This document shows positions 7,443 through 13,544 of a stretch of 15,439 nt of DNA, one piece after another. Location: contig DATLHO010000316.1 of NCBI GenBank assembly GCA_035539855.1, positions 1 to 15,439 of the forward strand, in the 5' to 3' direction. A program made the translations under genes and the position numbers. The notes beneath the pieces are model-generated. The model was not told the origin of the DNA and ran no database searches. It worked only from the letters and a program-made list of their open reading frames with translations. The first letter of the stretch is position 1. Every line of letters begins with the position of its first letter. The stretch comes from DATLHO01 sp035539855. GTDB taxonomy: Bacteria > Bacteroidota > Ignavibacteria > OLB7.

Positions 7443-7961
7443 ATGGAAAGCGTACAGAAATCGATCGAAGTCGCGGTGCCCGTTTCGACCGCGTATAACC
7501 AGTGGACGCAGTTCGAGGAGTTCCCCCGGTTCATGGAAGGTGTCAAGGAAGTCCGCCAGCTCGACGACGCGCACCTGCACTGGCGCGCGGAGATCGGCGG
7601 CAAGGAGGACGAGTGGGACGCAGAGATCACGTCGCAGGTCCCGGATCAGCGCGTCGCATGGCGCAGCGTCAGCGGTGCGACGAACGCTGGCATCGTCACG
7701 TTCCATCCGATCGACGAGGGCCGCACGCGCATCGATCTGCGGATCGAGTACGACACCGACGGAGTCATCGAGAAGATCGGCGACATGTTCGGCGCCGTCG
7801 ACAGCCGCGTCGAGGGCGACCTCGAGCGCTTCAAGTCGTTCATCGAGGATCGTGGAAGCGAGACCGGCGCATGGCGCGGGGCCATCCAGTCCGGCGAGGT
7901 CGAGCCGGGCGGACCGACGCAGCGGCCGGGCGCGGGCCCGGGCCAGCCGAAGATCGAGTAG
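7443..7961 (+). CDS. SRPBCC (START-like) family protein
   Basis: This 172-residue protein has residues 1 to about 140 fitting the SRPBCC helix-grip fold, in the cyclase/dehydrase-like branch. The opening S-I-E-V-A-V-P-V-S-T-A-Y-N-Q-W-T followed by F-P-R-F-M-E-G-V is typical. Next come alternating beta strands (W-R-A-E-I-G-G, then V-A-W-R-S-V-S-G) and a long closing helix with F-K-S-F-I-E. The fold binds hydrophobic ligands; no ligand or enzyme activity can be assigned here. Residues from about 145 on form a Gly/Pro/Gln-rich, probably disordered tail. There is no signal peptide or membrane helix. The ATG is preceded by GAGGA at about six bases. The gene is divergent from mutY and converges on recQ, with a strong hairpin in between. 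Confidence 0.85.
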   Translation: MESVQKSIEVAVPVSTAYNQWTQFEEFPRFMEGVKEVRQLDDAHLHWRAEIGGKEDEWDAEITSQVPDQRVAWRSVSGATNAGIVTFHPIDEGRTRIDLRIEYDTDGVIEKIGDMFGAVDSRVEGDLERFKSFIEDRGSETGAWRGAIQSGEVEPGGPTQRPGAGPGQPKIE

Positions 7962-7974
7962 CAACGCTCGACCG

Positions 7975-8024
7975 ATGATGATCACGCGGCCGGTCGGCAT
8001 TCCCGACCGGCCGCTTCGCATCAT
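7975..8024. terminator. Strong bipartite hairpin between SRPBCC gene and recQ, probable two-way terminator
   Basis: A perfect 12-bp G+C-rich stem (7986-7997 with 8003-8014, arms GCGGCCGGTCGG and CCGACCGGCCGC) closes a 5-base loop. A second stem, ATGATG (7975-7980) with CATCAT (8019-8024), extends it past a 5x4 internal loop. It begins 13 bases after the SRPBCC stop and lies about 45 bases past the recQ stop, between convergent genes. Neither flank carries a clear T-run, so it may act as an RNA end-stabiliser or a non-canonical terminator. Confidence 0.6.
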
Positions 8025-8069
8025 GCTTCGTTTGCGAAGAGCTCGCCGCCGTCGCATACCCGAAAATGT

Positions 8070-9755
8070 TCAGCGGTCGTCGGCATCGTCGAGCGGACGC
8101 AGAAGGTTGCGCTTCATCACCACGCTGAGCGCGAGCGTCTTGCGGCCGACGCGCTCGAAGACGACGACGATCCTCCCATCGTCGTAGCCGACGACGACTC
8201 CCTCGCCCCACCCCTTGCGATACACCCGGCTGTTGACCGGGAAGGGCTCCTCGTGCGGCTCGGCCGCGACGACCCCGGCGTCGCACTGGTCGCAGTTGCC
8301 GCAGGGACTGGCCAGCTCCTCGTCGAAGTAGCGCAGCAGGTACTGTCGACGGCATCCCCGATGCTCCGCATACGCCTTCATGAGCTCGACGCGCACGAGC
8401 TCGAACTCGCGCCGCCGCTCGTGCACGCGGATCGCCTCCTCGGCGACGTCCTCGATGCTCTCGCTCTGCTCGCCCGCGACGACGTCACCGCCGTCGACGA
8501 GCGAGATCGCGCCGACGTCCTGCAGGCGGTTGATGACGCGGTCGATCTTCCCCGCGGGCAGGTCGCATTCCTCGCGCAGCTCGTCGGGATCGAATGGACC
8601 CTCGCGCTCGAGGATTGCGGAGAGGATCGTCGCGACCTCGCCTTCGTCGATCCTGTTGCCGCTGGCGAAGAACCGGTGCAGCCGGGTGTCCTCCTCGCGG
8701 TAGAACAGCAACGCCCGCGCCGGCATGCCGTCGCGGCCTCCGCGCCCGAACTCCTGGTAGTACGAGTCGACGGAATCGGAGATGTCGTGGTGGAAGACGA
8801 AGCGCACATTAGCCTTGTCGATGCCCATGCCGAACGCGATGGTTGCGACGATGACGTCGAGCTCGTCGTCCATGAACGCCGACTGGACCTCCGCCCGCTC
8901 CGACGCCGGCAGCCCGGCGTGGTAGTGCCGAGCGCGCAGTCCCCGCGTCGCCAGTTCGGCGGAGACCTCCTCGGCGTGCTTTCGCGTCGCGCAGTAGACG
9001 ATGCCGGGCTTCGGCTCGCGCATCACGGCGTTGGCCAGGGCCAGGCGCTTGGCGGCGTCCTCCTCGAACGTCTCGACGCCGAGCCAGATGTTCGGGCGAT
9101 CGAAGCCGTGGACGATGATCTCGGGCTTCCTCATGCGAAGGCGCTCGACGATCTCCTCGCGAATCGCCGGCGCGGCCGTTGCCGTCAGCGCGAGCACGGT
9201 CGGATGACCGAGCTGCGTGACGACCGCGCCGAGGCGCAGGTAGTCGGGCCGGAAGTCGTGGCCCCACTCGCTGATGCAGTGCGCCTCGTCGACGACGAAC
9301 AGCGACGGCTTCGCCGCGGCCACGCGCTCGACGACCTCGGGCCGGCGCAACTGCTCGGGCGACAGGAACAGGAACTCGACGCGACCGCGCGTGACGCCGT
9401 CGAGCGAGTGCTCCTGCTCGCGCGGCGTCTGCGTCGAGTTGACGAGCGCGGCCTCGCCGACGTCGTGGTCGTCGAGACGCTCGAGCTGGTCGCGCTGCAG
9501 CGCGATCAACGGCGAGACGACGACGGTCGGACCCGGCATGAGCGCCGCGGCGATCTGGTAGATCGCCGACTTGCCCCCGCCGGTCGGCATCACCACCAGC
9601 GTGTCCTTCTTCGCCAGGACAGCGCGCAACGCCTCCTCCTGGCCCGGACGAAACGTCGAGTAGCCGCAACGTTCCTGCGCGGTCTCGCGCAGGAACTTCT
9701 TCGTGATGCGCGGTCGTTTCGCCGGGACATCGCCGGAGCGCGCGGATCGTGGCAT
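8070..9755 (-). CDS. recQ: ATP-dependent DNA helicase RecQ
   Basis: This is a 3'-5' superfamily 2 DNA helicase of recombination and replication repair, 561 residues. In order: an F-R-P-G-Q core at 35-39, Walker A P-T-G-G-G-K-S at 57-63, D-E-A-H at 156-159 followed by C-I-S-E-W-G-H-D-F-R-P (RecQ aromatic-rich loop), A-L-T-A-T-A, and motif VI Q-E-F-G-R-G-G-R-D-G. The RecQ zinc site is C468-x16-C485-x2-C488-x2-C491, the spacing of E. coli RecQ. A winged-helix-like stretch (about 385-445) precedes the zinc site, and a small SH3-like beta tail (about 504-548, with G-W-G-E-G-V-V-V) ends the protein; no HRDC domain is seen. I start at the ATG at 9755. The frame stays open to a TTG at 9812, but that part is basic, Pro-rich and unlike the family. 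The gene is divergent from the CBS gene across 191 bp in which I see no clear operator. Confidence 0.93.
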   Translation of the reverse strand: MPRSARSGDVPAKRPRITKKFLRETAQERCGYSTFRPGQEEALRAVLAKKDTLVVMPTGGGKSAIYQIAAALMPGPTVVVSPLIALQRDQLERLDDHDVGEAALVNSTQTPREQEHSLDGVTRGRVEFLFLSPEQLRRPEVVERVAAAKPSLFVVDEAHCISEWGHDFRPDYLRLGAVVTQLGHPTVLALTATAAPAIREEIVERLRMRKPEIIVHGFDRPNIWLGVETFEEDAAKRLALANAVMREPKPGIVYCATRKHAEEVSAELATRGLRARHYHAGLPASERAEVQSAFMDDELDVIVATIAFGMGIDKANVRFVFHHDISDSVDSYYQEFGRGGRDGMPARALLFYREEDTRLHRFFASGNRIDEGEVATILSAILEREGPFDPDELREECDLPAGKIDRVINRLQDVGAISLVDGGDVVAGEQSESIEDVAEEAIRVHERRREFELVRVELMKAYAEHRGCRRQYLLRYFDEELASPCGNCDQCDAGVVAAEPHEEPFPVNSRVYRKGWGEGVVVGYDDGRIVVVFERVGRKTLALSVVMKRNLLRPLDDADDR

Positions 9756-9946
9756 GATGCGTCCTGAGTGTGGGCGCGGCCGGGTGGACGTCCGCGGTGG
9801 TTGGTGTCGCAATGTTCGTTACGGAGTCGGGGGTCAAAGCCTGTACCACCCGATTGCGAATTTCGGTACTTTCGTGGCTCATTTCGCACGAAGCCGTCGA
9901 ACCGACGCCCGTGCGGTCACATCACGACAACGCTTCGACTTCGGGC

Positions 9947-11311
9947 ATGCAGTACTACCGCCACGTCACCGAAATGATCGGCCGCACTCCCCTGCTCCAG
10001 TTGCAGAAGGTGATCGGCGAGACCCGGGGCATCGTCCTCGCCAAGATGGAGAGCGCCAATCCGGGCGGGTCGGTCAAGGACCGCATCGGCATCCGGATGA
10101 TCGAGGCCGCGGAGCGCGAGGGTCGCATCGCGCCGGGAGGACTGCTGATCGAGCCGACCAGCGGCAACACCGGAATCGGCCTGGTGCTCGCGGCGAAGGC
10201 CAAGGGCTATCGCTGCCTGTTCGTGATGACGGACAAGGCCTCGGTCGAGCGCGTGCGCTACCTCAAGGCGCTCGGCGCCGACATCCTCGTCGTCAGCTCC
10301 GCGGCCAAGCCGAGCTCGCCGGAGTACTACTACAACACGGCGCTGCGCCTGGCGAGCGAGATCCCGAACTCGCTGATGCTCAACCAGTACGACAATCCCG
10401 CCAACGCCGAGGCGCACTACGTCGGCACCGCGCCGGAAATCTGGGAGCAGACCGAAGGCCGCATCACCCACTTCGTCGCGGGCATGGGCACCGGCGGGAC
10501 GATCTCCGGATGCGGCCGCTACTTCAAGGAGAAGAACCCGGGCATCCAGATCATCGGCGCCGATCCGGTCGGCTCGTCGCTGAAGACCTACAAGGATACC
10601 GGACGCCTGGTCGAATCGCTGCCGTATCTCATCGAGGGCGTCGGCCAGGAGCGCATCCCCGGCAACCTGCGCTTCGACTACATCGACGAGGTTGTCAACG
10701 TCTCCGATCGCGAGGCGTTCATGATGACGCGCCGGCTGGCGCGTGAGGAGGGCGTCTTCTGCGGCGGGTCCTCGGGCATGAACATCGTCGTCGCCGCGCA
10801 GCGCGCGAAGGAGCTCAAGGAAGGCGACGTGATGGTCGTGGTGATCTGCGATACGGGCGAGCGCTACCTGACCAAGCATCACTCGGACGAGTGGCTGCAG
10901 CAGAAGGGATTCCTCGAGCCGGAGAAGGTGTCGCTGCAGGTCGTGCTCGACATGAAGGCACGCGACGCCGACGGAGGACAGACGCTGGTCGCGGCGACGC
11001 CGGAGATGAGCGTGCGCGACGCGCTGACGCTCATGAACGAGCGCGGCTTCAGCCAGCTGCCGGTCATGGACGGAGCGAGCGCCGTCGGCTCGCTGCGCGA
11101 CAACCGGATGATGTCGGCAGTGCTCGAGAACCGGGAGCTGATGGAGCAGCCGGTGCGCACGATCATGGAGCCGCCGTTCCCGGTCCTGTCGAACCGCACC
11201 GACGTCGGCAGCGCGATTCGCTACCTCAAGGAGGCGCGCGCGATTCTCATCGAGGAGTACGGCGTGATCGCGGGAATCCTGACGCGACACGACCTGGTGG
11301 AGTTCAGCTAG
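9947..11311 (+). CDS. PLP-dependent cystathionine beta-synthase (or cysteine synthase) with C-terminal CBS domain pair
   Basis: This 454-residue beta-family PLP enzyme condenses serine with homocysteine to cystathionine, or makes cysteine from O-acetylserine and sulfide. It shows I-G-R-T-P-L at the N-terminus, PLP Lys44 in N-P-G-G-S-V-K-D-R, the substrate-binding T-S-G-N-T-G at 71-76, the phosphate loop G-M-G-T-G-G-T at 179-185, and G-G-S-S-G further on. Two CBS (Bateman) motifs fill about 340-454 (for example F-S-Q-L-P-V-M-D and G-V-I-A-G-I-L-T-R-H-D), usual for nucleotide or S-adenosylmethionine control. There is no N-terminal haem-binding extension, unlike the animal enzyme; the layout resembles mycobacterial CBS. 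I start at the ATG at 9947 because the motif I-G-R-T-P follows directly. The frame is open a further 59 codons upstream, but that stretch looks non-coding. No gamma-lyase lies beside it, so CBS is favoured over cysteine synthase only by the domain layout. Confidence 0.87.
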   Translation: MQYYRHVTEMIGRTPLLQLQKVIGETRGIVLAKMESANPGGSVKDRIGIRMIEAAEREGRIAPGGLLIEPTSGNTGIGLVLAAKAKGYRCLFVMTDKASVERVRYLKALGADILVVSSAAKPSSPEYYYNTALRLASEIPNSLMLNQYDNPANAEAHYVGTAPEIWEQTEGRITHFVAGMGTGGTISGCGRYFKEKNPGIQIIGADPVGSSLKTYKDTGRLVESLPYLIEGVGQERIPGNLRFDYIDEVVNVSDREAFMMTRRLAREEGVFCGGSSGMNIVVAAQRAKELKEGDVMVVVICDTGERYLTKHHSDEWLQQKGFLEPEKVSLQVVLDMKARDADGGQTLVAATPEMSVRDALTLMNERGFSQLPVMDGASAVGSLRDNRMMSAVLENRELMEQPVRTIMEPPFPVLSNRTDVGSAIRYLKEARAILIEEYGVIAGILTRHDLVEFS

Positions 11312-11327
11312 AGCGCGGCGCTGGTGG

Positions 11328-12614
11328 TTATAGCCGGCTCCAGACGACCGCGCCGCGATTGATGATGCCGATCGGCCGTCCGCGCAGCGTCCAGCCGTCG
11401 AACGGCGTGTTGAGCGACGCCGTCTCGAAGCGCTCGACCGAGACGGTCCATTCCTCCTCGGGCGCGAAGATCGTCAGGTTCGCCGGCGCGCCCGGAGCGA
11501 TCTCGGGAATCGGGAGCGAGAGAACGCGGCGGGGATTGATCGCCATCACCTCGACCAGTCGCGAGAGCGGGATGACGCCCGGCTCGACGAGGTACGTGTA
11601 GCTCAGTCCCAGCGCGGTCTCCAGACCGACGATGCCGTTCGGAGCCGCCAGGAACTCGACGTCCTTCTCCGAGCGCGCGTGCGGCGCGTGATCGGTGGCG
11701 ATGACGTCGATGGTGCCATCGCGGAAGCCCTCGAGGATCGCCTCGACATGCTCGCGCGAGCGCAGCGGCGGATTCATCTTCGCGTGCGTTCCGTAGCGCT
11801 CGACCGCTTCGTCGGTGAGGACGAAGTGGTGCGGCGTGACCTCGCAGGTGATGTTCGTGCGACCGCTCTTCTTCGCATTGCGCACGATGTCGACACCGCC
11901 GCGCGTGCTCATGTGCGAAACGTGGTACGGGCGATCGCCGCAGTAGCCGGCGATCATCACGTCGCGCGCGATGATGAGCTCCTCGGCGATCTCGGGATAG
12001 CCGGGCAGACCCATGCGCGTCGAGACCGCGCCCTCGTGCATGCCGAAGCCGCGGGTCATCGCGTGATCCTCGCAATGCTGGCTCAGCACCGCCCCATCGA
12101 ACATCGACGCCCATTCGAAGGCTCGCCGCATTACCTCCGCGCTCGACACGCAGTCGCCATCGTCGGTGAAGATCCGCACGCCCGCGTCGTACAGTCCGCC
12201 GATCGGCGCAAGCTCGGCGCCCTGCCGCCCCTTCGTGATCGCACCCGACGGCACGACCTCGACCGGCAGCTCGCGCGACTTCCAGAGGATCGAGTGAATG
12301 ACCTCGGGCGAATCGATCGCGGGCGTCGTGTTCGGCATGCAGCAGACGCCGGTGAACCCACCGTTCGCGGCCGCGGCGCACCCGCTGGCGATCGTCTCCT
12401 TGTGCGTCCCGCCGGGCTCGCGCAGGTGCACGTGCATGTCGAACAGCCCCGGCGTCACCACCCACGCCGACCCGTCGCGCACGTCTGCCCCCTCGGGCAC
12501 GTCGCTCCCGTCGACCGACCGAATGACACCATCGACGATGACCAGATCACCACGCACATCCAGCGCCTGCGCGGGGTTGACCATACGAACGTTGCGAAGT
12601 ACAAGGGCAGTCAT
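11328..12614 (-). CDS. pyrC: Dihydroorotase PyrC (class I)
   Basis: This zinc amidohydrolase catalyses the third step of de novo pyrimidine synthesis, the ring closure of carbamoyl-aspartate to dihydroorotate. The protein has 428 residues, the usual class I length. His61 and His63 in F-D-M-H-V-H-L-R-E-P-G bind metal. Further conserved blocks are M-P-N-T-T-P, F-T-D-D-G (bridging Asp of class I enzymes), Q-H-C-E-D-H, H-V-S-H-M-S-T and the catalytic A-T-D-H-A-P-H. All active-site residues appear present, so this should be a working enzyme rather than an inactive PyrC' homologue. The ATG at 12614 starts just before the family's N-terminal beta domain; upstream in-frame codons run through a G/T-rich spacer and are rejected. 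The gene converges on the CBS gene with 16 bases between stops. cmk lies 134 bp upstream on the same strand, and both act in pyrimidine supply. Confidence 0.95.
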   Translation of the reverse strand: MTALVLRNVRMVNPAQALDVRGDLVIVDGVIRSVDGSDVPEGADVRDGSAWVVTPGLFDMHVHLREPGGTHKETIASGCAAAANGGFTGVCCMPNTTPAIDSPEVIHSILWKSRELPVEVVPSGAITKGRQGAELAPIGGLYDAGVRIFTDDGDCVSSAEVMRRAFEWASMFDGAVLSQHCEDHAMTRGFGMHEGAVSTRMGLPGYPEIAEELIIARDVMIAGYCGDRPYHVSHMSTRGGVDIVRNAKKSGRTNITCEVTPHHFVLTDEAVERYGTHAKMNPPLRSREHVEAILEGFRDGTIDVIATDHAPHARSEKDVEFLAAPNGIVGLETALGLSYTYLVEPGVIPLSRLVEVMAINPRRVLSLPIPEIAPGAPANLTIFAPEEEWTVSVERFETASLNTPFDGWTLRGRPIGIINRGAVVWSRL

Positions 12615-12748
12615 GGACAAAGGAGCGCCAAAGGCGAAAAGCGGAAAAAGAAGGAAAACCCAGCCAGCGATCGAAACGAAACACAACAATCCACCACCAC
12701 CCGACCCCCAAAAACCAATAAAAAAACAAAAAACCACCCCCACCACAC
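12615..12748 (-). other. Unusual G/T-rich (on minus strand) spacer between cmk and pyrC
   Basis: This 134-bp gap differs sharply from the rest of the window. On the plus strand, 12679-12780 (running into the end of cmk) contains a single G, at 12703, so the strand read by cmk and pyrC is almost free of C. It carries A-runs on the plus strand at 12710-12714, 12720-12726 and 12728-12733 (T-runs in the transcript) and C-runs of four or five at 12705-12709, 12737-12741, 12752-12755 and 12764-12767 (G-runs in the transcript). No hairpin precedes the T-runs. It may hold the cmk 3' end and the pyrC promoter, but I see no standard element. Confidence 0.6.
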
Positions 12749-13456
12749 CTACCCCATCCTCTTCCCCTTCACCAACTCCAGCACCTTCTCAACCTGCGCC
12801 TCGATCGACATCGTCGACGTGTCGATCTCGACGGCATCCTCCGCCTTGGTCAGCGGCGAGAGCTCGCGGGTGGAGTCGAGGTGATCGCGGCGCTCGAGAT
12901 CGGCCTGCAGACCGCCGAGATCGACGTCGGTGCCCTGGGTCGAGAGCTCTGCCTTGCGTCGCTCGGCGCGCGCGCGAAGATCGGCGACCATGAAGACCTT
13001 GACGTCGGCGTCGGGAAAGACGACCGTGCCGATATCGCGACCGTCGAGGACGACGCCGCCCTCGCGGCCCATCTGCTGCTGCAGGGCGACGAGATGCTCG
13101 CGGATGCGCGGGTAGGAGCTTACCGCCGAGACGTGCGCGGTGACTTCGGGGGAACGGATCTCTGCGGAGACATCTTCACCGTCGAGGAGCGTGTCGAGCG
13201 AGCCGTCGTCGGCGCGGCGGAAGCGGATCGACGTGCGGCAGGCGATCCGCTCGACCGCCTCGCGGTCGCTCGGATCGATGCCCGCGCGCAGCACCGCAAG
13301 CGTCGCCGCGCGGTACATCGCGCCGGTGTCGATGTAGGTGTAGCCGAGACGATGCGCGACGTTGCGCGCGGTCGTGCTCTTGCCGGAGGCCGCGGGGCCG
13401 TCGATCGCGATGACGAGTCGTCGTCCGCCGGCGTTCTCTTCGGTGTTGTCATCCAT
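12749..13456 (-). CDS. cmk: Cytidylate kinase Cmk
   Basis: Cmk phosphorylates CMP and dCMP with ATP. The protein has 235 residues, close to the usual 220-230. The P-loop G-P-A-A-S-G-K-S-T is at 20-28. It is followed by Y-I-D-T-G-A-M-Y-R-A in the NMP-binding region, D-G-R-D-I-G-T-V-V-F-P-D-A and the R-R-D-x-x-D-S-T-R lid segment, all typical of bacterial Cmk. The ATG at 13456 gives the family N-terminus; the frame stays open to 13891 antisense-like through the DUF5916 gene, and that extension is rejected. There is no clear Shine-Dalgarno site. Upstream, 88 bp separate it from the DUF5916 stop, and this gap holds a 14-bp palindrome. pyrC follows on the same strand. Confidence 0.95.
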   Translation of the reverse strand: MDDNTEENAGGRRLVIAIDGPAASGKSTTARNVAHRLGYTYIDTGAMYRAATLAVLRAGIDPSDREAVERIACRTSIRFRRADDGSLDTLLDGEDVSAEIRSPEVTAHVSAVSSYPRIREHLVALQQQMGREGGVVLDGRDIGTVVFPDADVKVFMVADLRARAERRKAELSTQGTDVDLGGLQADLERRDHLDSTRELSPLTKAEDAVEIDTSTMSIEAQVEKVLELVKGKRMG

Positions 13457-13477
13457 AGCGGGGCGAAGTTCCGAAAC

Positions 13478-13491
13478 CGGGAGCGCTCCCG
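13478..13491. promoter_or_regulatory. Perfect 14-bp palindrome resembling a LacI-family operator, upstream of cmk
   Basis: CGGGAGCGCTCCCG is fully self-complementary and has the ARCGYT centre common to LacI-family operators. Its inner 12 bases equal those of the CebR box known from Streptomyces (TGGGAGCGCTCCCA). It lies 22 bases before the cmk ATG. On the minus strand it directly follows TCGCTTTG (13499-13492), a 7-of-8 match to TAnnTTTG. It could instead be a small hairpin at the end of the DUF5916 transcript. Confidence 0.35.
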
Positions 13492-13544
13492 CAAAGCGAA
13501 GGCCACCCGCGCGTGGTGAAGAATCGTAGAGGGCGCGAATCCAT

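Noticed and set aside
8253..9767. Open frame of 504 codons on the plus strand
   Set aside because: It is antisense to recQ, whose helicase motifs are all intact; the translated product shows no family signature.
9770..9946. 59-codon N-terminal extension of the CBS enzyme (possible haem or regulatory region)
   Set aside because: No Cys/His haem motif or family-like residues are present; it overlaps the divergent promoter region and the conserved start motif follows the ATG at 9947.
9917..11290. Open frame of 457 codons on the minus strand
   Set aside because: It is antisense to the PLP enzyme gene; its composition follows the complementary codons of that gene.
12615..12746. 44-residue hydrophobic N-terminal extension of pyrC that mimics a signal peptide
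   Set aside because: It is translated from the G/T-rich spacer, which gives Phe/Gly/Val by composition. Dihydroorotase is cytoplasmic and the ATG at 12614 fits the family start.
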